A DNA stretch of 7,241 nucleotides from Acetofilamentum sp. (GCA_020720525.1 DYON01000020.1:10849-18089); one strand, 5' to 3'; positions 1 to 6,388 are shown, numbered from the stretch's first letter. Notes: generated by a model from the sequence alone, not told the origin. Numbers and translations: made by a program.

Positions 1-10
1 AATATTCCCC

Positions 11-42
11 AAAAAGAAACAGTGCAATTAGATTTCTGTTTC
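11..42 (-). terminator. Candidate intrinsic terminator of the glycosyltransferase operon
   Basis: Read on the minus strand, GAAACAG and CTGTTTC form a perfect 7-bp stem (plus-strand arms 36-42 and 16-22) around a 13-base loop, followed at once by TTTTT (plus 11-15). The stop codon of the upstream-transcribed hypothetical gene falls in the loop, which fits a terminator placed right at the gene end. The stem is short and only moderately GC-containing, so efficiency is uncertain. Confidence 0.45.
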
Positions 43-477
43 AATATTTTCGAGAATAAGCCTCGTTTGCATTTGCCAATTATCGCCATTTCGAACTGAT
101 AATACGCGGCAACGAGCTACAGTGCCAGTTGTTTTCGTCAACAATCTCAAATCTTTTCGGACATCGAGTGGTAAAACTGTTTCGTTGTAAAAAGAAATCA
201 ATTTTATTTTATCGAAATGTTTATTCATACCATATTCAATGCCTGTATTCAAATCCTTTAGATGAAAATTTTCAATCTCGGTAATGGTTTCTCTACCTTT
301 ACGGTCGATTTCGAAAAATGCAAATTTGTTTACCTCCAATCGATGACCAATCGAAATGGGAGCAGCATAATCTAAGGTAATGTCGAGTGTCGATTCCATG
401 TTGTTGAATTTAATTGGCATTCTGAAACTATAGGCAAAAATATTAAAATCATTTATTGTTTGAAGAATCAATTCCAT
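28..477 (-). CDS. Hypothetical protein, second gene of a glycosyltransferase pair
   Basis: This 149-residue frame encodes a protein I do not recognise. It has no signal peptide, membrane span or cysteine-rich motif. Alternating hydrophobic and polar residues suggest a mostly beta fold, with a basic stretch near residues 104-125 (VRKDLRLLTKTTG, then CRVLSVRNG). The start is ambiguous. The ATG at 475-477 gives a 29-base overlap with the glycosyltransferase end, while an ATG at 418-420 (residue 20, MPIKFNNME) gives 130 residues and removes the overlap. Neither is preceded by a Shine-Dalgarno sequence, as is common in Bacteroidetes. Tight packing behind the glycosyltransferase and a candidate terminator at its own stop suggest co-transcription, so a role in the same surface-glycan pathway is possible. 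That is guilt by association only. Confidence 0.7.
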   Translation of the reverse strand: MELILQTINDFNIFAYSFRMPIKFNNMESTLDITLDYAAPISIGHRLEVNKFAFFEIDRKGRETITEIENFHLKDLNTGIEYGMNKHFDKIKLISFYNETVLPLDVRKDLRLLTKTTGTVARCRVLSVRNGDNWQMQTRLILENIETEI

Positions 478-1252
478 TCAAACAACGAATTAGGTTTTGA
501 TCCTTCTTGGCATGCATCAAGTCGAAATTGTGACGAACCATTTCTTCGGAATATGTTCGTGGATGATACAAATGATATACAATTGCTTTGTTTTTCATCG
601 ACTTGGTTTGGTGCCCAATAGCCCTCAATCGCCAATCGATATCGGCATCTTCGCCAACACCCGCATGAATATAATCGGTGTCAAATCCATTTACATCAAA
701 GAGCGATTGCTTTGCAATTCCCCAATTTCGACCAATGATTCCTCTTCCGCCTTTTTTGAAAGACAGCGAAAACAGTGGAAAATAATAACATTCTTTCTTG
801 TTGCGGGTTTTGCTCAAAAGTAAATTGAGGAGGTTCAATGGCATCAATGTTTGCTCCAATTTCATTTGTTGCGATATTTTTTCGCTCAAAAGCACGGCTC
901 GTCCGGTGCAAATGAAACCTTCCTGAATAGATTTTAAATATTCTTTCACAAAATGTTGGTGGGGTATGCAATCGCCATCGATAAAAACAATTTTGCTGCT
1001 TTTCGATGCTAAAACAGATCGATTGAGCATTTCGTTTTTTCGAAAACCATTGTCTTCCTTTTGATAAAGATGCGTAACAGGAAAATTGAAAGACTTGGAA
1101 TGCTGAGCCACAAACTCAATAGTGCTTTCATTAAAATCGTCTTCCGACACAACAACCTCAAAATTCATATTGCTTTGCCTGTTTAAAGCCTTCAAAATTA
1201 GCTTCAAATTATCGATGGCTTTGTAATACGATATGATTATGGTCAGCTCCAT
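449..1252 (-). CDS. Glycosyltransferase family 2 (GT-A fold)
   Basis: This 267-residue protein is probably a cytoplasmic, nucleotide-sugar-dependent glycosyltransferase acting on a surface polysaccharide or lipooligosaccharide; the donor and acceptor cannot be told. The GT-A start is typical (LTIIISYYKAIDNLKLILKAL, residues 3-23), followed by the nucleotide-binding strand FEVVVSEDD (31-39). The metal-binding DxD motif is D92-G-D94 in IVFIDGDCIPH. The C-terminal half matches the galactosyltransferase-like C domain: GRNWGIAKQSLFDVNGFD (174-191), then the catalytic-type acidic segment GEDADIDWRL (200-209) and a conserved His region YHLYHPR (226-232). There are no obvious membrane segments. The ATG at 1250-1252 follows an exact TAnnTTTG element (1275-1282), supporting this start and local transcription. 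It overlaps or abuts the downstream hypothetical gene. Confidence 0.9.
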   Translation of the reverse strand: MELTIIISYYKAIDNLKLILKALNRQSNMNFEVVVSEDDFNESTIEFVAQHSKSFNFPVTHLYQKEDNGFRKNEMLNRSVLASKSSKIVFIDGDCIPHQHFVKEYLKSIQEGFICTGRAVLLSEKISQQMKLEQTLMPLNLLNLLLSKTRNKKECYYFPLFSLSFKKGGRGIIGRNWGIAKQSLFDVNGFDTDYIHAGVGEDADIDWRLRAIGHQTKSMKNKAIVYHLYHPRTYSEEMVRHNFDLMHAKKDQNLIRCLNGIDSSNNK

Positions 1253-1274
1253 TATTCAACAGATTTTAGAAAAG

Positions 1275-1282
1275 CAAAATTA
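1275..1282 (-). promoter_or_regulatory. Bacteroidetes-type -7 element for the glycosyltransferase operon
   Basis: On the minus strand this reads TAATTTTG, an exact match to TAnnTTTG, 22 bases before the glycosyltransferase ATG. It lies in the 37-base gap between that gene and the end of the RhuM relic. No clear TTTG -33 element was found at the usual distance, so the call rests on the -7 match and its position. Confidence 0.5.
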
Positions 1283-1289
1283 GGCTTTT

Positions 1290-1631
1290 TCAGTCATGTT
1301 TGTTTCTGGTTTTATTTTCCAAGACTTTCAAACTGTCTAAATAATTTTTCTCTGCTTCGCTCAGAGTTTTTTGCTGATACTTCTTGTATTCTGTGGTAGC
1401 TTTTTCAATGGCAATTTCGTGGCTGATTGAACCTGCTCCTTGTAACAGTTGCTCACCGCTCATGGTCAATATTTTATCTAAATGCTCGTTGATGGTCGAT
1501 TTCGCTTTTCCAAAAAGCAAAGCCATTTGGTCTTGCGTTAGCCAAACTGTTTCATCTTCAAAACGAACATCTACCGATATTTTTTCGTCTTCGGTTTTGA
1601 ATAAAATAAAAGCCGATTGATTATTTTCCAT
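1290..1631 (-). pseudogene. RhuM-family protein with a large internal in-frame deletion
   Basis: The frame gives 113 residues from the ATG at 1629-1631; a GTG one codon upstream (1632-1634) would give 114. Residues below follow the 114-residue numbering. Residues 8-50 match the N-terminal end of RhuM/virulence-RhuM proteins: a strand, the signature RFEDETVWLTQDQMALLFG, then a helix-turn-helix-like stretch to STINEH. Residues 51-108 instead resemble the C-terminal end of the same family: LTMSGEQLLQGAGSISHE, then AIEKATTEYKKYQQ and LSEAEKNYLD. Family members are usually about 330-350 residues, so roughly 200 central residues, including the core domain, are missing without loss of frame. The join lies near residues 50-54 (about 1473-1487). 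RhuM genes are typical accessory genes of islands and restriction-modification loci. The remnant is probably non-functional, though a short DNA-binding peptide cannot be excluded. Confidence 0.75.
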
Positions 1632-1637
1632 CACGCT

Positions 1638-1643
1638 CTCCTT
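1638..1643 (-). promoter_or_regulatory. Strong Shine-Dalgarno (AAGGAG) of the RhuM relic
   Basis: On the minus strand AAGGAG stands six bases before the ATG at 1629-1631 but only three before the overlapping GTG, which favours the ATG as start. Such a canonical ribosome binding site contrasts with the other genes here, which have A-rich leaders and no such motif. That fits an acquired gene. Confidence 0.6.
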
Positions 1644-1983
1644 CTATTATTTTAACATACTCACTCTTCTGTTACACAATGACTTTCGCCATAATCAGTT
1701 GCCATCCTAAAATCGTTCAGAAACAAGCACCTTACTGCAAACTTACACAAAAATGTTGAATTAGGGTATCTATTTATCCATTAGCAAAAGAAATATCGAC
1801 AAGGAATTAGGTTTGAAAAAAAATCTTAAACACCATCTATTGGCAACTTTTCTTGATCGGCATATATATACCCACTGAAATCAAAAAGAAATTGACGATA
1901 ACTTATTGAAAGAAGCCGTTATCTGATAGCAGCTTTTGGGGGCATCGTTTTGGGCTTACCTTTATATCACGAATCGCAACAAA
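1644..1983. other. Gene-poor intergenic stretch, possible decayed accessory DNA
   Basis: About 340 bases with no open frame that resembles a known protein on either strand, no repeat array and no RNA gene that I can recognise. Toward the right end, the plus-strand frame from 1902 to the stop at 2004-2006 reads as a plausible membrane-protein tail (YLIAAFGGIVLGLPLYH, then basic and polar residues) but lacks an ATG or GTG start. Next to the shortened RhuM gene, this may be eroded accessory sequence. Confidence 0.4.
1934..1964 (+). promoter_or_regulatory. Weak candidate promoter for the small membrane ORF
   Basis: TTTTG at 1934-1938 and TACCTTTA at 1957-1964 are 18 bases apart and approximate the Bacteroidetes -33 (TTTG) and -7 (TAnnTTTG) elements, with one mismatch in the latter. 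They stand 20 bases before the ATG at 1984. The same bases also read as an open frame, so the match may be fortuitous. Confidence 0.25.
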
Positions 1984-2097
1984 ATGTTAAACGTCCAAAA
2001 TACTAAAGCCATGAACACAATTAAAGAAAACGCACTTTGGGCCATGTACATCATAGTTATGGCAGCAGCAATTATCGGAACCATGATATTCAGCTAA
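1984..2097 (+). CDS. Small single-span membrane protein (37 aa, or 28 aa from an inner start)
   Basis: A short frame from the ATG at 1984 encodes 37 residues; an inner ATG at 2011 would give 28. The N-terminal part is polar and mildly basic (NTIKEN). From about residue 18 to the end it is one uninterrupted hydrophobic helix (LWAMYIIVMAAAIIGTMIF), the right length for one membrane crossing, ending in Ser and a TAA stop. No Shine-Dalgarno is seen. The frame ends 13 bases before a strong perfect terminator, so a plus-strand transcript would end cleanly after it. I cannot name a family. It could be a small subunit or regulator of a membrane complex, or the remainder of a longer gene, since an open hydrophobic frame runs just upstream and stops four bases before the inner ATG. 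Confidence 0.45.
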   Translation: MLNVQNTKAMNTIKENALWAMYIIVMAAAIIGTMIFS

Positions 2098-2110
2098 TTC
2101 AAAGCCTCAG

Positions 2111-2148
2111 CAACAAAAAAGCCCTGATTTTTCGGGGCTTTTTTGTTG
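2111..2148. terminator. Perfect bidirectional intrinsic terminator
   Basis: CAACAAAAAAGCCC (2111-2124) and GGGCTTTTTTGTTG (2135-2148) are exact reverse complements. The 14-bp stem can extend by T-G, G-C and A-T pairs to leave a TTTT loop. An A-run on one arm and a T-run on the other make it work in both directions. It lies three bases after the AOR stop on the minus strand and 13 bases after the small plus-strand frame, so it separates convergent transcription. Confidence 0.9.
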
Positions 2149-2151
2149 TAA

Positions 2152-4311
2152 TTATTGTAATGGAGAAACAACCTCAATAACCTCGGGGAGATCCATCCCA
2201 ATATTTTTGAGATGTTGAATAGTAGGAATGCCATTTTTGGTCCAGCCTCTGCGGGTGTAAACTGCATCGAGCAATTGTTCGTAGCGACCAAGACGATATT
2301 CGCGGGTTTTAGCCATTTTTTCCTCGGTCGATTTGCCCTCAGGATCGAATCCAACCAATTCTTTAAGCTGCTTGTCGTAGCGTTCGGTGCGACTTTCGTA
2401 TTCTTCCCTGGTAACGGGACCCGCCGCACGATATGGTTGAGCATCGTGTAAGCGAAGACCTTTACCCATACGAACATTGAACACACGCTGGAAATTGTAC
2501 ACCCTTTCGCTTTGGCGAATAAGTTCCTCTTTGCTAAAATCGTTACCAGTAACTGCCTTATAAATAGCAACATAGTTGTCAACGTGCTCGGGTACTTTCG
2601 CAGGCTCATCGGTCAAATGATTGTCGGCCGGTTCCACATCGTTCCACGGAAGTTTACAGAGTCCTTGCAGACCAAACCAAGTGCGAAATATGGGAAAATA
2701 ATACAAAGCTTCAGCTTTTTTCTCAAATGTGGGAATTTGATTATTGACCATGTCCATGAAAATGAGCCACGCTTCGTCGTGCTGCGGACCTTTATTAGTC
2801 ATAGCATAGCCACCCTGTTGAGCAAGCGATTCCTTCGAGATATATTGGCTGTATTCAAGACCTTTGTTTTCCATACCAATGTCGTTGATAAACTGAGCAT
2901 CGCCCCATCCATTGGCAATAAAGATTTCTTTCATCTTTTTAACACCAAGCCCTGCTGTTTTTCCAAATCCTTCTCCGCGAGCTACCTGATGAAGCAATTG
3001 CATGGCTTCGTCTTTTTTTCCAAAGTTGAGGTCTAATCCTCCTGTACGTTCTTTGTTTAAAATACCGTTTTCGTAGCACTCCATCGCAAAACCCATAATT
3101 GTACCCCACGAGATGGTACAAATTCCATAAGTATCGCAGTAGAAATTGGCCTCGATGGTCCATTCTGGGTCGAAAATGCCCATAATGGAACCCAACGACG
3201 AAGTTGTTTCGTATTCTGGTCCGTCAACAATAACCTTTTGTCCTTTGTAGGGACCAGTTTTGAGTTCGAAATCGTCAACACCTTTGGCACAGGCCATGTT
3301 GCAACCAATCCAGCAACCATCGGGTACACCTTGTGTGAAATAGCTCATCCAAACATCGCCATGAATTTTACCAACATCGGGATGCATTCCAAATTTAAAA
3401 TTATGCACTGGAAGTAAATCGTAGTCGTGCATAATATGAGTAAGGTGAGCAGTACCTTTTTTGCGCATTTCGCATTGGCTGTCGTCGAGCTCGCGCATTT
3501 CTTTATTGAATTTGCGTCCACGCTCCATGATAGTGTCTAAATCGACAACGTTGTTGATATTTCCACCAATTTTAGGAACTTTGGCCACAATAGCACGGAT
3601 TTTTTTGTTGCGAAAAACAGTTCCAATTCCACCACGTCCGGCTTGTTTGAGGCGAATTTTTTTTCGTTTGCTATCGTAGAAAGTGAAATTGAGCATACCA
3701 ATGAGTGAATGGTCGGCAGCGTCGCCAGCAGAAACAATACCAATATTTTTCTTTTCTTTGTCTTCGTTGGCAAAAAGGTCGGTTAGTTCTTCGGCCAACA
3801 AATGCGAATCATGCTTAAAACCAGGGTCTTCGAAAATCTCAACATGACCGGCAGCTGCATCGATATAAACAACCACGTCTCTGTCCGATTTACCTTGAAT
3901 CTCAATGGCATCATAACCTGCAATTTTCAGGAATGGGCCAAAGAATCCACCAACATTGCTATCGACTGGGATTTCGGTTTGAGGCGAAAGAGTAACAACC
4001 AGCGATTTTCCAGCACCACTATACTGTGTAGTTCCACAAATCGGACCCCCAGAGATGATAATCTCATTCTCCGGATCGCTCCATTTAGTTGTAGGTTTGG
4101 TTGCATCCCACAACAATTTCAAACCATATCCTTTTCCGCCGATAAATTTTTCTTTCATTTGAGCTGGAACATCCTTGCTGATAATTTTTCCATCGCCAAC
4201 ATTGATGTACAAAACTTTATCGGTGTAACCTTTATCTATTGGGGTTACATCGTAATCGAAAGAAGCCAAAATCTTTCGGTTTTTCTTTAAATCTTCAATG
4301 TTTACTGCCAT
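2152..4311 (-). CDS. aor: Aldehyde:ferredoxin oxidoreductase family protein (tungsten/molybdenum bis-pterin enzyme)
   Basis: AOR-family enzymes oxidise aldehydes to acids with ferredoxin, or the reverse, in the cytoplasm, using a W or Mo bis-pyranopterin and one [4Fe-4S] cluster. The 719 residues contain the N-terminal pterin domain (GGKGYG 58-63; GGPICGTTQYSGAGKS 88-103; GRGGIGTVFRNKKIRAIV 225-242). They also carry cluster ligands C333, C337 and C341 (CWIGCNMAC) with a fourth at C552 (GLQGLC), a GPEYET motif (364-369), DTYGIC (393-398), H511 at the likely active-site His position, and RRGWTKNGIPT (687-697) near the end. It is about 100 residues longer than archaeal AOR. The first cysteine spacing is CX3C where the archaeal enzyme has CX2C, and the acidic residue expected at the start of the second DxxGLC motif is Gly547. 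It is divergently transcribed from the two-component genes. No adjacent ferredoxin-like or flavin subunit is seen. The substrate is unknown. Confidence 0.93.
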   Translation of the reverse strand: MAVNIEDLKKNRKILASFDYDVTPIDKGYTDKVLYINVGDGKIISKDVPAQMKEKFIGGKGYGLKLLWDATKPTTKWSDPENEIIISGGPICGTTQYSGAGKSLVVTLSPQTEIPVDSNVGGFFGPFLKIAGYDAIEIQGKSDRDVVVYIDAAAGHVEIFEDPGFKHDSHLLAEELTDLFANEDKEKKNIGIVSAGDAADHSLIGMLNFTFYDSKRKKIRLKQAGRGGIGTVFRNKKIRAIVAKVPKIGGNINNVVDLDTIMERGRKFNKEMRELDDSQCEMRKKGTAHLTHIMHDYDLLPVHNFKFGMHPDVGKIHGDVWMSYFTQGVPDGCWIGCNMACAKGVDDFELKTGPYKGQKVIVDGPEYETTSSLGSIMGIFDPEWTIEANFYCDTYGICTISWGTIMGFAMECYENGILNKERTGGLDLNFGKKDEAMQLLHQVARGEGFGKTAGLGVKKMKEIFIANGWGDAQFINDIGMENKGLEYSQYISKESLAQQGGYAMTNKGPQHDEAWLIFMDMVNNQIPTFEKKAEALYYFPIFRTWFGLQGLCKLPWNDVEPADNHLTDEPAKVPEHVDNYVAIYKAVTGNDFSKEELIRQSERVYNFQRVFNVRMGKGLRLHDAQPYRAAGPVTREEYESRTERYDKQLKELVGFDPEGKSTEEKMAKTREYRLGRYEQLLDAVYTRRGWTKNGIPTIQHLKNIGMDLPEVIEVVSPLQ

Positions 4312-4339
4312 ATCTTTTTTCTTTGGTGATTTGGTGGGA

Positions 4340-4347
4340 CAAAAATA
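4340..4347 (-). promoter_or_regulatory. Candidate -7 element of the AOR gene
   Basis: The minus strand reads TATTTTTG, an exact TAnnTTTG match, 28 bases before the AOR ATG. The nearest TTTG (minus strand, plus 4362-4365) is only 14 bases upstream of it, shorter than the usual -33/-7 spacing, so the -33 assignment is doubtful. Confidence 0.4.
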
Positions 4348-4379
4348 TAAAAAAAACCTCGCAAATTGGCATTGTTTCT

Positions 4380-4402
4380 AAAATATCGATATGCAATATT
4401 TT
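4380..4402. repeat. Short inverted repeat in the divergent AOR/response-regulator intergenic region
   Basis: AAAATAT (4380-4386) and ATATTTT (4396-4402) flank a 9-base spacer that itself contains part of the palindrome ATATCGATAT. The site lies 69-91 bases upstream of the AOR start, where an operator could sit. The region is AT-rich, so chance occurrence is a real possibility. Confidence 0.3.
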
Positions 4403-4536
4403 GCAAATCTAATTCAATATTTAAGAAATTTTGAGGCGTAATGCTTGAAATATTAAGATTAGAAAAAACTCAATGTTAAAAAAGCGCCAATCTTGATAAA
4501 TATTTGTTTGTTTAACAATTCCGCAGAAATAATAGC

Positions 4537-4544
4537 TACATTTA
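4537..4544 (+). promoter_or_regulatory. Weak candidate -7 element of the response regulator operon
   Basis: TACATTTA differs from TAnnTTTG at one position and lies 18 bases before the response regulator ATG. TTTG at 4507-4510 is 26 bases upstream, longer than the usual spacing. It is supported mainly by its position. Confidence 0.3.
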
Positions 4545-4562
4545 CAGCATAAAAAAACAACT

Positions 4563-5054
4563 ATGGCAACAAAGAAAATATTATTGGTTGATGACGACAA
4601 AATCTTCATTTCAGCAATTGCCGCAATGCTAACTGCTAAAGGTTATGAGACAAAAGTAGCTCATAGTGCCGATGAAGGATTCGAAACAGCTGTTTCTTTC
4701 GATCCAGATCTTTTTATTTTGGATGTAAACATGGAAACTTTCAACGCAGGATTCGATCTTGCCAAGAGGTTGCGAGTGAGCGAACCATTTAAGACCACAC
4801 CAGCTATTATGCTTACAGGCATAGATACCATGGCCGCGAGTGCTCAGATTGTTGAAATGTACAACGAGATGGAAGGCATGCCTGGCTTTGAAAGCAACAA
4901 AGTGCTTAAGATTCAAAATGCAGATGGCACAGTTTCGGTTGATTACAAAACAGATTCGGGACAAAAATATTTTTTAATGCTGGACGGATTCATTGGAAAG
5001 CCAGTTGATTCGGATCGTTTACTTGCAGAGATTGGTCGATTTCTGAAAGACTAA
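4563..5054 (+). CDS. Stand-alone response regulator (CheY-like receiver) with an internal insertion
   Basis: This 163-residue protein is a single receiver domain with no DNA-binding or enzymatic output domain. It starts KKILLVDDDK, giving the acidic Mg-binding triad D10-D12. The phospho-acceptor is D54 in FILDVNM, the conserved Thr is T85 in MLTG, and the conserved Lys is K146 in GKPV. In ordinary receivers the Thr and Lys are about 22 residues apart; here they are 61 apart. About 39 extra residues (roughly 88-140) sit between strand 4 and strand 5, a face normally used for partner binding. The insert contains EMYNEMEGMPGFE and a stretch resembling a beta hairpin (VLKIQNADGTVSVDYKTDSG). The histidine kinase gene begins five bases after its stop, so the two are very likely co-transcribed and form a cognate pair. 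Output probably goes through protein contacts or a phosphorelay. Confidence 0.9.
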   Translation: MATKKILLVDDDKIFISAIAAMLTAKGYETKVAHSADEGFETAVSFDPDLFILDVNMETFNAGFDLAKRLRVSEPFKTTPAIMLTGIDTMAASAQIVEMYNEMEGMPGFESNKVLKIQNADGTVSVDYKTDSGQKYFLMLDGFIGKPVDSDRLLAEIGRFLKD

Positions 5055-5059
5055 TTCAG

Positions 5060-6388
5060 ATGCTTAATATTCCTGACTCCGAAAACCTTATTAAAAAGGC
5101 TTTTTGGTTATGTGGTATTAGATGGTATGCAGCTATTGGAGTTGCAGTAGCAGCAGCTATTTCGGCATTCATTGTCGATTTGCAAATTGACTTCAAGGCC
5201 ATTTTTGTACTAACCGCATTGTTGCTTTTTAGCAATCTTTTCTACATTCAGTATTTAAGATCCATCAAAAACAGACGCGATGAAAAATGCATTTTAAAAG
5301 TCAGGAATCACATCAATATTCAAATAGTAACGGATTTACTTTTCCTAACGGCATTGCTGCATTTTTCGGGAGGAATTGAAAATCCGTTTATTATTTTTTA
5401 CATTTTCCACATGATTATAAGCAGCATACTTCTTGGGAAAAGATGCACTTATTTTCTCACCTCTGTTGGAATATTTCTATTTGCTTCGCTTGCAATAACT
5501 GAATACTTTGGCATAATTCCACATCTTTCTATCAATAAGTATATTTCATCGTTGATCGAAAACGATCCCGTGTATTTATTTGCTTCGCTCATCATTTTTG
5601 CTCTCACATCGTATTTAGTTGTTTTCATCACTTCGACCCTTGCTGGTAGGCTGAGGGTTGTTGAGAAAAAGCTCAAAGATGCCAATATTAATTTGACAGA
5701 GAAAGATCAGATCAAAAACGAATATGTAAAGCGACTTACACACGATATTAAAGGGCATATTGCTACAATACAAGCAAACATTGAGCTTGTTCACAAACAA
5801 CTAATAGCTCCAGTTGACCCAGCAAATCAAGAATTTGTGAAACATGCCTACAGCAGGACATTGCAGCTCAGCGAATTTATCAAAGAGTTGCTTGCCCTTA
5901 CGAATATGCGTCTCAACAAAAAGTTCGACAAGGAAAAAATCGACATTGGTCAAGTGATAGACGTATCGATAAAATCGGCATTCGATTGTGCTAATCGAAA
6001 AAAAATATCATTCACTCAAGACCTAAATATAACCAATCAATACTACAATGGCATTAAGTCGTCGATTGAGGAAATTGTAAGTAATCTTCTCCAAAACGCA
6101 ATGAAATATACACCCGAAGGAGGAACGGTTCACATTCAAGCAATATCCGATACCAACTCCTTTAAGCTAATTGTTTCCGACAATGGCTCTGGGATTCCGA
6201 AAGAGGATTTACCTCATATTTTTGAAGAGTTTTACCGTGCTTCAAACGCAAAAAACTCAAATATAGAAGGAACTGGATTAGGATTGTCGCTGGTGAAGGC
6301 GATTGTAGATCGGCACAAAGGCTCTATCAAAGCAAAAAGCACCATTGGAGTAGGCACAACTTTCTCGGTAGTTTTACCACATCAGTAA
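5060..6388 (+). CDS. Membrane sensor histidine kinase with RegB/PrrB-like GGxxNPF motif
   Basis: This 442-residue kinase has about six membrane spans (near 15-37, 46-65, 86-102, 108-126, 130-149 and 170-194), a short helical linker, then the dimerisation and ATP-binding domains. GGIENPF at residues 104-110 matches the GGxxNPF heptapeptide that in RegB/PrrB is implicated in sensing the ubiquinone pool. The phospho-acceptor is H228 in THDIKGHIATI, an H-box lacking the usual proline. The catalytic domain is complete: N-box NLLQNAMKYTP (342-352), G1 DNGSGIP (374-380), F-box FEEFYRA (388-394) and G2 GTGLGLS (404-410). The start ATG is five bases after the response regulator stop, indicating coupled expression. 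The signal is probably respiratory redox state; in Bacteroidetes the quinone would be menaquinone. Signal and target are inferred. Confidence 0.92.
   Translation: MLNIPDSENLIKKAFWLCGIRWYAAIGVAVAAAISAFIVDLQIDFKAIFVLTALLLFSNLFYIQYLRSIKNRRDEKCILKVRNHINIQIVTDLLFLTALLHFSGGIENPFIIFYIFHMIISSILLGKRCTYFLTSVGIFLFASLAITEYFGIIPHLSINKYISSLIENDPVYLFASLIIFALTSYLVVFITSTLAGRLRVVEKKLKDANINLTEKDQIKNEYVKRLTHDIKGHIATIQANIELVHKQLIAPVDPANQEFVKHAYSRTLQLSEFIKELLALTNMRLNKKFDKEKIDIGQVIDVSIKSAFDCANRKKISFTQDLNITNQYYNGIKSSIEEIVSNLLQNAMKYTPEGGTVHIQAISDTNSFKLIVSDNGSGIPKEDLPHIFEEFYRASNAKNSNIEGTGLGLSLVKAIVDRHKGSIKAKSTIGVGTTFSVVLPHQ

Noticed and set aside
696..971. 91-codon minus-strand frame inside the glycosyltransferase
   Set aside because: It overlaps conserved glycosyltransferase motifs (DGD and GRNWG) in another frame and has no independent support.
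1821..1875. Plus-strand stretch NLKHHLLATFLDRHIYTH suggestive of a recombinase tail
   Set aside because: It is short, has no start, no catalytic residues and no attachment-like repeats. Probably coincidence.
1879..1923. Fragment NQKEIDDNLLKEAVI resembling the start of VapB-type antitoxins
   Set aside because: Only 15 codons lie between two stop codons, with no toxin gene nearby. The resemblance is too short to support a call.
2094..2609. 171-codon minus-strand frame overlapping the 3' end of the AOR gene and running into the terminator region
   Set aside because: It lies in another frame of the well-supported AOR gene, has no recognisable domain, and its tail runs through the terminator hairpin. 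It is a shadow frame.
3802..4290. 162-codon plus-strand frame antisense to the AOR N-terminus
   Set aside because: It is fully opposite conserved AOR sequence, and its translation shows no domain or sensible composition. It arises from AOR codon usage.
4452..4500. AAGATT and AATCTT arms upstream of the response regulator
   Set aside because: Six-base arms with a long AT-rich spacer in an AT-rich region are expected by chance, and no terminator or operator logic fits them.
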